A DNA stretch of 64,000 bases from NCBI GenBank assembly GCA_023388255.1, contig JAEWGO010000007.1, positions 376,261-440,260 on the forward strand, written 5' to 3'. The notes under the pieces are model-generated. The model did not search any database, had not been told where the DNA came from, and saw only the letters and a list, made by a program, of their open reading frames with translations. The stretch is from Pseudomonadota bacterium. GTDB taxonomy: Bacteria > Pseudomonadota > Gammaproteobacteria > Xanthomonadales > Rhodanobacteraceae. The position numbers and the translations under genes are program-made. Below are positions 38,929 to 46,348 of the stretch, piece by piece (positions within the stretch are counted from its first letter, which is position 1; the number at the start of each line of letters is the position of its first letter).

Positions 38929-39375
38929 ATGTCCGCAGCGGCGCTCTATCAGCAACTCGTGCTCGATCATTACCGCGCGCCGCGCCATCGCGGCGCGCTG
39001 GCGTCGTGCACGCATGCGGCCGATGGGGCCAATCCGATGTGCGGCGATTCGCTGCGCATCGAGGTGCGTTGCGTCGATGCACGCATCGTCGACCTGGGAT
39101 TTTCAGGCGAGGCCTGTGCCATCGCGACGGCCACTGCATCGATGCTCTGCGAGCAGGTTGCCGGCCTTGCGCGCGAGGATATCGCGGCGCTGGCAGCGCG
39201 CTTCGAGCGCGCGATCGAAGACGGCATCGAGGACACCGCGCTCGGCGCGCTGAACGCGCTGTGCGCGTTGAAGGCTTACCCCTCGCGGCGCAAATGCGCC
39301 TTGCTACCATTGGCCACGTTGCGTGCCGCGCTCGACGGCGTGGCGCGCGCGACCACCGAACCGGAGTCCGCATGA
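38929..39375 (+). CDS. sufU: SufU-type Fe-S assembly protein (IscU/NifU fold)
   Basis: A 148-residue zinc-containing IscU-fold protein that accepts sulfur from SufS. Ligand residues are C38 and D40 in NPMCGDSLRIE, C63 in GEACAIATATASM and C123 in RRKCALLPL. ATG 38929 follows sufS by 11 bp. The stop overlaps the next gene by ATGA. SufU is classically described from Firmicutes; its use here instead of SufE is typical of some proteobacterial suf operons. Confidence 0.92.
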   Translation: MSAAALYQQLVLDHYRAPRHRGALASCTHAADGANPMCGDSLRIEVRCVDARIVDLGFSGEACAIATATASMLCEQVAGLAREDIAALAARFERAIEDGIEDTALGALNALCALKAYPSRRKCALLPLATLRAALDGVARATTEPESA

Positions 39376-39914
39376 ACGCCACCATTGCACCGCTCCGATT
39401 CGTGTTCCGCGAGGCGCGGCCGGCCGATGTCGGCGCGATCGTCGCGCTGGTCGAATCGGCGTATCGCGGCGACAGCAGCCGCAAGGGCTGGACCACCGAG
39501 GCCGACATGCTCGATGGCCAGCGCACCGATGCGGAAGGTGTCGCCGCTTTGCTCGGCAAGCCGGGCAATCGCGTGCTGCTGGCCGAAGCGAACGGCGAAT
39601 TGCTGGCCTGCGCGCATGTCGAGCAGCAGGGGGATGCGGCCTATTTCGGCATGTTCTCGGTGCAGCCGCAGCAGCAGGGCGGCGGCGTCGGCCGCGCGAT
39701 GCTGGCCGAGGCCGAACGCATCGCGCGCGAAGAATGGGCGTGCGGCGAGATGCAGATGACGGTGATCTCGGTTCGCGACGAATTGATCGCGTGGTACGAG
39801 CGGCGCGGCTACCGGCGCACCGGCCGGTACAAGCCGTTTCCCTATGGCGACGAGCGGTTCGGAATCCCGAAGCGCGACGATCTTCGTTTCGAGTTGCTGG
39901 TGAAAGCGCTGTGA
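39372..39914 (+). CDS. GNAT-family N-acetyltransferase in the suf operon
   Basis: A 180-residue acetyltransferase: FREARPADVGAIVALVESAY, acetyl-CoA loop QQQGGGVGRAMLAEAERIA, and VISVRDELIAWYERRGYRRTG. The start overlaps the sufU stop by ATGA. The acceptor is unknown; its tight coupling suggests co-expression with the Fe-S machinery rather than a demonstrated role in it. Confidence 0.9.
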   Translation: MNATIAPLRFVFREARPADVGAIVALVESAYRGDSSRKGWTTEADMLDGQRTDAEGVAALLGKPGNRVLLAEANGELLACAHVEQQGDAAYFGMFSVQPQQQGGGVGRAMLAEAERIAREEWACGEMQMTVISVRDELIAWYERRGYRRTGRYKPFPYGDERFGIPKRDDLRFELLVKAL

Positions 39915-39927
39915 GCGGAGCACAGGC

Positions 39928-40242
39928 ATGACTGACTGGGTCTGCGTCTGTGCGACCGCCGAACTGCTGCCCGGCGAATACCGCAGCGTTTACGACGGCG
40001 ATACGCCGATCGCGGTGTTCAACATCGACGGCGAGTTCTACGCCATCGAAGATGTCTGCACGCACGATGGTGGCGAATTGACCGGCGGCATCGTCGAAGG
40101 CCACGAGGTCGAGTGTCCTCGTCACGGCGCGCGTTTCGACATCCGCACCGGTGCCGCGTTGTGCGCGCCGGCGTACGAGCCGACCGTGAAGTTTCCGGTC
40201 AAGGTCGAGGGCGGCGTCGTCTACACGCGCGACGACCGCTGA
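39928..40242 (+). CDS. Rieske-type [2Fe-2S] ferredoxin
   Basis: A 104-residue Rieske protein with ligands C44 and H46 in CTHDGGE and C63 and H66 in CPRHGARFD, the non-haem dioxygenase ferredoxin pattern. It is the last gene of the suf operon, as in several other bacteria where it could act as electron donor or as a cluster recipient. The final 22 bp overlap the convergent kinase gene. Confidence 0.93.
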   Translation: MTDWVCVCATAELLPGEYRSVYDGDTPIAVFNIDGEFYAIEDVCTHDGGELTGGIVEGHEVECPRHGARFDIRTGAALCAPAYEPTVKFPVKVEGGVVYTRDDR

Positions 40243-41630
40243 GCATCGCTTGGCGGCAATGCGCCAAAGCGCAAGCTCACGCGCAGGCCGAGTGCGTCGC
40301 GGCCGCGATCGAAGGTCACCGCGGCGGCATGACGGTCGGCGATGCGCCGCACGATCGCGAGGCCGAGGCCCGAGCCTTCGCGCCGGCTACCGGGCGGGCG
40401 GAAGAAACGTTCGCCGAGGCGTGGCCACCATTCCTCGGCGACGCCGGGGCCGGAGTCCTCGACCGCCAGTGCAACCGTGCCCGATTCCTGCGCAATCGCG
40501 ACGGTGACGGTGCCGTGTTCGCCGGCATAGTTCAATGCGTTGTCGATCAGGTTGACCAGCGCTTCGCGCAACATGACCGCGTCGCCGGCGACAAGCGCGC
40601 CATGGGTCGGGCCTTCGTAGCCGAGGTCGATGCGCGCAGCGAGCGCATCCGGCACGCGCTCGCTGACATAGTCGCGAGCGATGCGCGCGAGGTCGACCGT
40701 GCAGGCCGGCGCGTCGTCGTCGTTCGAGGTTTGTGCACGAGCGAGCGCGAGCAACTGGCCGGCCGCGCGGCCGGCGCCGGCGGACAGGCGCTCGACGTGG
40801 AACAGCGCGTCGCGCACGCTTTCCGGGCGCGGATCGGCGAGCGCGCGTTCGGCCTGCAGGCGCAGGCCGGCGAGTGGCGTGCGCAACTGGTGCGCGGCGT
40901 CGGCGATGAAACGTTCCTGCAGGTCGAGCAGATCGCGCAGGCGTGCGAAGAGCGCGTCGATGGTCTGCGTCAGCGGACGGATTTCCACCGGGACTTCATT
41001 GTCGTCCAGCGCGGACAGGTCGCGCGCGCGCCGCGCGGCGATCTGTGCGGTCAGCGGATCAAGCAGGCGCAGGCCACGGCTGACGCCAACCCACACCAGC
41101 ACCAGCACGAACGCAATCAGCAGCAGCACGATCGGCAAGGTGCCTATCAGGATCTCGCGGGCTAGCGCGTGGCGTTCGCGCAAGGTTTCGGCCACCGAGA
41201 TGACGATCGCATCGCCGGATTCGTCGTCGGCGATCGCGATCGAGGCGACACGCAGTTGGCGGCCGCCCAGCGTGATCGAATCGAGCCGTGGCGTGGTGCC
41301 GACCGTGGGTGCGGGCGTCGGCAATGGCAGGTCGAGGTTCGACGCCAGCACGCCGTGGCGCAGGCTGCGTACGGCGTAGTAGCTCGGATCGCTGGAGTCG
41401 TACTCCATCAGGATGCGCACCTGCGGACTCAGTTCCTGGTGGCCCGAATCGCTGCGGATCATGCGTTCCAGCGCGCGCGCGCTGTCGAGCAGGGAGCGGT
41501 CGTAGTTGATGTTCGCGTAGTGTAATGCGAGCACGTAGATCAGCACGCCGCTGCCAAGCCAGGCCAGCGCCATCGGCGCCGCGAGGATGGTCAGCAGGCG
41601 TCGGCGCAGGCTGGGCGGATCAGAGCGCAT
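40221..41630 (-). CDS. QseC/TctE-like sensor histidine kinase
   Basis: A 469-residue membrane kinase with TM1 at about 12-38, a periplasmic region of about 120 residues, TM2 at about 160-182, HAMP, the phosphoacceptor H247 in FIADAAHQLRTPLAGL, and HATPase_c motifs (LVNLIDNALNYAG, VEDSGPGVAEE, GSGLGLAIVRRIADRH). ATG 41630 starts just before the first helix. It is co-directional with and downstream of the response regulator. Inducing signal unknown. Convergent overlap with the Rieske gene is 22 bp. Confidence 0.93.
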   Translation of the reverse strand: MRSDPPSLRRRLLTILAAPMALAWLGSGVLIYVLALHYANINYDRSLLDSARALERMIRSDSGHQELSPQVRILMEYDSSDPSYYAVRSLRHGVLASNLDLPLPTPAPTVGTTPRLDSITLGGRQLRVASIAIADDESGDAIVISVAETLRERHALAREILIGTLPIVLLLIAFVLVLVWVGVSRGLRLLDPLTAQIAARRARDLSALDDNEVPVEIRPLTQTIDALFARLRDLLDLQERFIADAAHQLRTPLAGLRLQAERALADPRPESVRDALFHVERLSAGAGRAAGQLLALARAQTSNDDDAPACTVDLARIARDYVSERVPDALAARIDLGYEGPTHGALVAGDAVMLREALVNLIDNALNYAGEHGTVTVAIAQESGTVALAVEDSGPGVAEEWWPRLGERFFRPPGSRREGSGLGLAIVRRIADRHAAAVTFDRGRDALGLRVSLRFGALPPSDAQRSSRV

Positions 41631-41656
41631 GCGCGGAGGCGGCAGCAGCGGACGGT

Positions 41657-42328
41657 TCAGGCATCGCCGGTTTCCAGCAGGTAGCCGAGGCCGCGCACGG
41701 TGCGGATGCGCACGCCGCTGCCTTCGAGCTTGCGGCGCAGGCGATAGACGGCGATGTCGAGCCCGTTGTCGGTCAAGGTGGTATCCCAGCTGCACAGCGC
41801 GTCGATCAGTTGCTCGCGGCTCATCACGCGGTCGCGCCGTGCCGCGAGCGCTTCGAGCAGGCCGAATTCGCGCGGGGTCAGCTCGAGCGGCGTGTCGTCG
41901 AGATGCGCGCGCCGGCGCGGCAGGTCGATGCGCAGGCGCGCGAGCTGCATTTCCGGCACGCCCTGGGTCGTGCGCCGGCGCAGCAGCGCACGCACGCGTG
42001 CCTCGAACTCGCGCAGCGCAAAGGGTTTGACGAGATAGTCGTCGGCGCCGAGATCGAGCGCGCGCACGCGTTCCTCCAGCTCTTCGCGCGCGGTGGCGAC
42101 CAGCACCGGCACGGCGTCGGCGCGCGTGCGCAGGCGGCGCAGCAGTTCGATGCCGTCGACCTCGGGCAGGCCGAGGTCGAGCACGATCAGGTCGTACGGG
42201 TGGTCGCGCAGGGCCGTGTCGGCCTGGCGCCCGCTCGCCAGGCGATCGACCGCATGTCCGGCATTTGTCAGGGCTGCGCCGATCGCGTCGGCGATGGCGG
42301 CGTCGTCTTCGATGACGAGGATTCGCAT
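41657..42328 (-). CDS. OmpR-family response regulator (QseB/TctD-like)
   Basis: A 223-residue regulator with receiver Asp51 in LIVLDLGLPEVDG, Lys in YLVKPFALRE, and a winged helix containing LTPREFGLLEALA and RTVRGLGYLLE. It precedes the QseC-like kinase by 26 bp and forms an operon with it. Confidence 0.95.
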   Translation of the reverse strand: MRILVIEDDAAIADAIGAALTNAGHAVDRLASGRQADTALRDHPYDLIVLDLGLPEVDGIELLRRLRTRADAVPVLVATAREELEERVRALDLGADDYLVKPFALREFEARVRALLRRRTTQGVPEMQLARLRIDLPRRRAHLDDTPLELTPREFGLLEALAARRDRVMSREQLIDALCSWDTTLTDNGLDIAVYRLRRKLEGSGVRIRTVRGLGYLLETGDA

Positions 42329-42453
42329 CGGCGCATTCTAGTGCGCTGCCGGGGTAGTGGCGCGATGGTGCCGATCGAATCGTAGCGCGGCTGGCGCATG
42401 CTCGGCTGTTCATGAAGTGCCGCCGTTTCCATCCGTCCGCGTAGCCGGCGCCG

Positions 42454-42879
42454 GTGCGGGCGCGGCTGTCGCCACGGCGCGAGAGGCTGGTGTATGCGGT
42501 GTTCGGCCTGCTCTGGATCAGCGGCATTGGCTGGCTGGTGTTCCACTACTTCCTGCAACAGGTCGGCGAGTTCGGCGCAATGCCGCACCCGCTGGAAGCG
42601 TGGTGCCTGTGCCTGCACGGCGCGGCGGCGTTCGCGAGCCTGTGGCTGATCAGCCTGTTGTGGGCGATCCACCTGGTGCCGGGCTGGAAATCGCGACGCC
42701 GGCCGAGTGGCATCGTGCTGAGCGTCTTCACCGCGGTACTCGTGCTCAGCGGCTATCTCCTCTACTACGCCGGTGGCGATCGGGTGCACGAGATCGTGGC
42801 GCTCGCGCACTGGCTGGTCGGGCTTGTGCTGGCCGTGCCGCTGCTGCTTCACGGTTTGCGCGGCCGTCGCGCGCGCTGA
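42454..42879 (+). CDS. Small four-helix membrane protein of unknown function
   Basis: A 141-residue membrane protein beginning at GTG 42454. Four hydrophobic helices are visible (VYAVFGLLWISGIGWLVFHYF, AAAFASLWLISLLWAIHLV, IVLSVFTAVLVLSGYLLYY, ALAHWLVGLVLAVPLLLHGL, each a little over-extended) with several intramembrane His residues, compatible with haem b ligation. The stop lies about 60 bp upstream of the Fur box of the flavinylation operon, so it is likely a separate unit that nonetheless neighbours and may serve it. Confidence 0.68.
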   Translation: MRARLSPRRERLVYAVFGLLWISGIGWLVFHYFLQQVGEFGAMPHPLEAWCLCLHGAAAFASLWLISLLWAIHLVPGWKSRRRPSGIVLSVFTAVLVLSGYLLYYAGGDRVHEIVALAHWLVGLVLAVPLLLHGLRGRRAR

Positions 42880-42940
42880 TCGCAGGGGCGTGCAGGCCGG
42901 CGCGGCCCGCGTCGCGGGGTGATCGGTGTGCCGGTCATGG

Positions 42941-42960
42941 TTGCGAATGATTCGCATTTG
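42941..42960 (+). promoter_or_regulatory. Fur box upstream of the PepSY/DUF2271/ApbE operon
   Basis: TTGCGAATGATTCGCATTTG contains the perfect odd palindrome GCGAAT-G-ATTCGC (42943-42955), matching gammaproteobacterial Fur sites. It matches the site at 48096 in 16 of 18 positions, so both operons are likely derepressed together under iron limitation. Confidence 0.75.
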
Positions 42961-43000
42961 TGATCGAATCCGCCGCTTCGCAAGAGGCCACGAACCACCG

Positions 43001-43135
43001 ATGCCGTTGCTCCCCAAGCGTGTGCCGCTGCGGCGCCTCCTGTTTCGCCTGCGCGGGTTCATCGGATGGTCGGCCGCTCCGGGACATGCCGCGCAGACGC
43101 CGGTCGTCGCGCGCGGCGGGCAGGGGCCTCGATGA
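43001..43135 (+). CDS. Possible 44-residue leader protein of the flavinylation operon
   Basis: ATG 43001 opens a 44-codon frame (begins MPLLPKRVPLRRLLFRLRG) whose stop overlaps the start of the PepSY gene by ATGA. It is basic, with one amphipathic or weakly membrane-active helix. No family recognised. It could be a small protein or a translational coupler for the PepSY gene. Confidence 0.4.
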   Translation: MPLLPKRVPLRRLLFRLRGFIGWSAAPGHAAQTPVVARGGQGPR

Positions 43136-43779
43136 ACGAAATGGCGCACAGCGCCCGGATGGTCGACCCGAAACGGCGCGCCTGGTGGCTGAAGACGTTG
43201 CATCAATGGCACTGGATCAGTGCCGCGATCAGCCTGGCCGCGATCCTGATGTTCAGCATTACCGGCATCACGCTGAACCATGCCGGCCAGATCGAGGCCA
43301 GACCCGCCGTCGTCACGCAGACGGCGACGGTTCCGAGGGCGCTGCTGGCATCGATCGCGGAGGCCGCACCGCACAAGGGTCATGCGCCGCTGCCGCCGCC
43401 GCTGGCGGACTGGCTGCGCGGACAATGGCGCATCGACGCGGCGCACAAGGACGCGGAATGGTCGGATGGCGAGATCTACCTGTCGCTGCCGCGGCCGGGT
43501 GGCGATGCCTGGGTCAGCATCGATGCCGACCGCGGCGAAGCGACGTGGGAAGTCACCGATCGCGGCTGGATCGCGTGGCTCAACGACCTGCACAAGGGAC
43601 GCAATACCGGCGCCTTGTGGGCTTGGTTCATCGACCTGTTCGCGCTGGCCTGCCTGCTGTTTTCGTTGACCGGCCTGCTGTTGCTCTGGCTGCACGGACG
43701 GCAACGCCCGACGACCTGGCCGATGGTCGGGCTGGGGCTGCTGCTGCCGCTGCTGATCATCCTGCTGTTCATCCATTGA
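43132..43779 (+). CDS. PepSY-associated membrane protein
   Basis: A 215-residue inner-membrane protein of the PepSY_TM type: one N-terminal helix (ISAAISLAAILMFSITGITL) behind KTLHQWHW, a periplasmic PepSY-like loop, and two C-terminal helices (WFIDLFALACLLFSLTGLLL, MVGLGLLLPLLIILLF). His residues flanking the helices (LHQWHW, LNH, LHKG, LHG) could bind haem and carry electrons across the membrane. ATG 43132 follows a possible small ORF. It is the first large gene of an iron-regulated operon with DUF2271, DUF4198, ApbE and a flavodoxin reductase. Confidence 0.85.
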   Translation: MNEMAHSARMVDPKRRAWWLKTLHQWHWISAAISLAAILMFSITGITLNHAGQIEARPAVVTQTATVPRALLASIAEAAPHKGHAPLPPPLADWLRGQWRIDAAHKDAEWSDGEIYLSLPRPGGDAWVSIDADRGEATWEVTDRGWIAWLNDLHKGRNTGALWAWFIDLFALACLLFSLTGLLLLWLHGRQRPTTWPMVGLGLLLPLLIILLFIH

Positions 43780-43790
43780 CGAGGTTTCGC

Positions 43791-44324
43791 ATGCTCCGCC
43801 ACGCTTTCGTTCTCGCCGCCGCGCTGGCGGCGCGTGCGGCCTTCGCCGCCAACGCGCAGCTGACGCTGGAGCTGCCGAAGATGGAGGTTTCCGAGTATCA
43901 CCGCCCGTATGTGGCGGTGTGGATCGAGCGCGAGGATCGCAGCGTCGCCGCCAATCTCGCCGTCTGGTACCAGAACAAGGACGGCAAGGATGCGAAGTCC
44001 GGCAAGGCCGAACCCGGTTCCAAGTGGCTGTCCGACCTGCGCCAGTGGTGGCGCCGCAGCGGGCGCGAGCAGACCCTGCCGATCGACGGCGTCAGCGGCG
44101 CGACGCGCCCGGCCGGCCAGCATCAATTGAAGTTCGCCGGCGACAAGGCGCCGCTGTCCACGCTCGCGGCCGGCAGCTACAAGCTGGTCGTCGAAGTCGC
44201 ACGCGAAGTGGGCGGCCACGAGCTGGTGAGCCTGCCGTTCACATGGCCGCCCGCGTCGTCCGAACACCTGTCCGCGCAGGGCGAACACGAAATCGGCGCG
44301 GTGCGCTTCGATCTCGATCCCTGA
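43791..44324 (+). CDS. DUF2271 protein, predicted ApbE-flavinylated periplasmic electron carrier
   Basis: A 177-residue exported protein (signal HAFVLAAALAARAAFAANA). The motif DGVSGAT (residues 99-105) matches the ApbE consensus DxxSGA(T/S); Thr105 would carry covalent FMN through a phosphodiester bond. The rest is beta-rich (VAVWIEREDRSVAANLAVWY, GSYKLVVEVAREVGGHEL). Gene order with ApbE, PepSY and DUF4198 supports a role as an extracytoplasmic flavin carrier. GAGG precedes ATG 43791. Confidence 0.88.
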   Translation: MLRHAFVLAAALAARAAFAANAQLTLELPKMEVSEYHRPYVAVWIEREDRSVAANLAVWYQNKDGKDAKSGKAEPGSKWLSDLRQWWRRSGREQTLPIDGVSGATRPAGQHQLKFAGDKAPLSTLAAGSYKLVVEVAREVGGHELVSLPFTWPPASSEHLSAQGEHEIGAVRFDLDP

Positions 44325-44377
44325 TCCGCGCGCACCGTTCGCGCCGCCAGACCCGCTTGCCCTCCATGGAGAATCCG

Positions 44378-45190
44378 ATGAACAACCTGCTGAAATGGAC
44401 CGCTGCGGTGGCCTTCGCCTGCCTGCCGCTCGCCGCTTCCGCGCACAAGATGTTCCTGGTGCCGTCGACGACGGTGCTGTCGGACACTGCCGATGCGTGG
44501 GTCACGTTCGACGCCGCGGTGTCGAACGACCTGTTCTATTTCAATCACCACGCGATCGCGCTCGACCAGCTCGCGATCACCGGCCCCGATGGCGCGCCCG
44601 TCGCGGCCGAGAACCCGCACACCGGCAAGTGGCGCAGCACGTTCGACCTGCACCTGACGAAGCCGGGCACCTATCGCGTGTCGATCGCGACCGCGGGTCT
44701 GTTCGCGAACTATGTCGATGCGAAAGGCGAGAAGAAGCGCTGGCGCGGCAGTGTCGAAAAGCTGGGCGAGATTCCGGCCGGTGCAAAGGACCTGCAGATT
44801 GCCGAGGCGCAGGGCAGCGTGAACACCTTCGTCACGCTCGGCAAACCGAACGACACCGCGCTCAAGCCGGCCAACAAGGGCCTCGAACTCGTGCCGGTCA
44901 CCGCGCCGAATGACTTGTACGTCGGCGAGGCGGCGACGTTCCGTTTCCTTGTCGACGGCAAGCCGGCAAAGGATCTGAAGGTGACGGTGATTCCCGGCGG
45001 CACGCGCTATCGCGACCGGCCCGACGAGATCGCCGTCACGACGAACGCCGCCGGCGAGTTTGCAGTCACCTGGCCGAGCGCGGGCCTGTACTGGCTCAGC
45101 GCCTCGCTCGACAAGCAGAAGCCGACCGTGGCGAAGGCGACGGAGCGCCGCCTCAGCTATGTGGCGACGCTGGAAGTGCTGCCGCAGTAA
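44378..45190 (+). CDS. DUF4198 periplasmic protein
   Basis: A 270-residue exported protein. Signal peptide LKWTAAVAFACLPLAASA is followed by AHKMFLVPSTTVLSD, and a second Ig-like half (ELVPVTAPNDLYVGEAATFRF, TTNAAGEFAVTWPSAGLYWL). DUF4198 members recur in metal-related loci (NikM-like domains) and beside DUF2271 genes. I infer metal or siderophore binding in the periplasm. GGAGAAT supports ATG 44378 over the ATG at 44366. Confidence 0.88.
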   Translation: MNNLLKWTAAVAFACLPLAASAHKMFLVPSTTVLSDTADAWVTFDAAVSNDLFYFNHHAIALDQLAITGPDGAPVAAENPHTGKWRSTFDLHLTKPGTYRVSIATAGLFANYVDAKGEKKRWRGSVEKLGEIPAGAKDLQIAEAQGSVNTFVTLGKPNDTALKPANKGLELVPVTAPNDLYVGEAATFRFLVDGKPAKDLKVTVIPGGTRYRDRPDEIAVTTNAAGEFAVTWPSAGLYWLSASLDKQKPTVAKATERRLSYVATLEVLPQ

Positions 45191-45295
45191 CCGCGGCACG
45201 CCGTTTCCGTGATCGCCGTACGTAGCGGGCGCCCCCCACATCGTTGCCATGAGACTCGCATCCGTGCTGCGTTCGTGCGGAACCGTAGGCACACC

Positions 45296-46348
45296 ATGTT
45301 GAATCTGCGCAGGGCAACGCGCCGCGCGCTGTGCGCCTGCGCGTTGCTCGCGTGCAGCGTGCTGGCCACCTGTGCCCGGCCGCCGGCGCTGGTCACGCTG
45401 CGTGGGCCGACGATGGGCACGACGTGGACGGTGAAGCTCGTCGTGCCGGCGGGCGCGAGCGCGCAGGCGTTGCAAAAGGGCATCCAGGGCGAGGTCGATC
45501 GCGTCGTCGCGCAGATGAGCACGTACGAGGCGGATTCCGACCTCAGCCGTTTCAATCGAGCCGCCGCCGGCACGTGGCAGCTCTTGCCGGCGGATTTCTT
45601 CGACGTGCTTTCGTATGCGTTGTCGCTGGCGAAGGACACCGACGGAGCCTACGACCCGACCGTCGGCCCGCTGGTGAACCTGTGGGGGTTCGGTCCGGGG
45701 GCGCATCGGCATGAAGTGCCGGCGGAAGCGGACATCGCCGCTGCGCGCGCGCGCGTTGGCTGGAACAGCATCGAGCTCGATCCGGCGCACCGTCGTGCGC
45801 GCCAGCCCGGCGGTGTCTACGTGGACTTGTCATCGGTCGCGAAGGGCTTCGGCACCGACCAGATCGCGCGCTATCTCGGGCGCAGTGGCGTCACCAGCTA
45901 CCTTGTCGACATCAGCGGCGAGCTGCGCGCACATGGGCGCCGGCCTGACGGTGGCGACTGGCAGGTCGGCATCGAGAAGCCCGGCGCCGCGGTGGGCGCA
46001 GTCGTCGCGGCGGATGAAGTCGAACGCGTCGTGACCCTGCGCGAGCAATCGATCGCGACGTCGGGCGACTACCGCCATTTCTTCGAGGATGGCGGAGCGT
46101 TCTATTCGCACCACATCGACCCGCGCACGGGACGACCGGTCGAGCATCGCATCGCCTCGGTCACCACGATCGCCGACGACTGCATGCATGCCGATTCGAT
46201 CGGCACTGCGATGATGGTGCTCGGGCCGGAGCAGGGGATGGAGTATGCGCGCCGCCACGATCTGGCCGTGCTGATGATCGTGCACGACGGCGAGCGCTTC
46301 GAAGAGCGCGCATCACCGGCCTTCGCCGCAGTGTCGGGTACTCGGTGA
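45296..46348 (+). CDS. apbE: ApbE-type FAD:protein FMN transferase
   Basis: A 350-residue exported lipoprotein (signal ending SVLATC) that transfers FMN from FAD to a Ser/Thr of partner proteins. Motifs include RGPTMGTTWTVKL, VDLSSVAKGFGTDQIARYL, LVDISGELRAHG, IATSGDYRHFF and the Mg-binding TTIADDCMHADSIGTAMMVLG (last part DSIGTAMMVLG). Its partner is very likely the DUF2271 protein, three genes within one operon. Stop overlaps the next gene's GTG (GTGA). Confidence 0.94.
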   Translation: MLNLRRATRRALCACALLACSVLATCARPPALVTLRGPTMGTTWTVKLVVPAGASAQALQKGIQGEVDRVVAQMSTYEADSDLSRFNRAAAGTWQLLPADFFDVLSYALSLAKDTDGAYDPTVGPLVNLWGFGPGAHRHEVPAEADIAAARARVGWNSIELDPAHRRARQPGGVYVDLSSVAKGFGTDQIARYLGRSGVTSYLVDISGELRAHGRRPDGGDWQVGIEKPGAAVGAVVAADEVERVVTLREQSIATSGDYRHFFEDGGAFYSHHIDPRTGRPVEHRIASVTTIADDCMHADSIGTAMMVLGPEQGMEYARRHDLAVLMIVHDGERFEERASPAFAAVSGTR

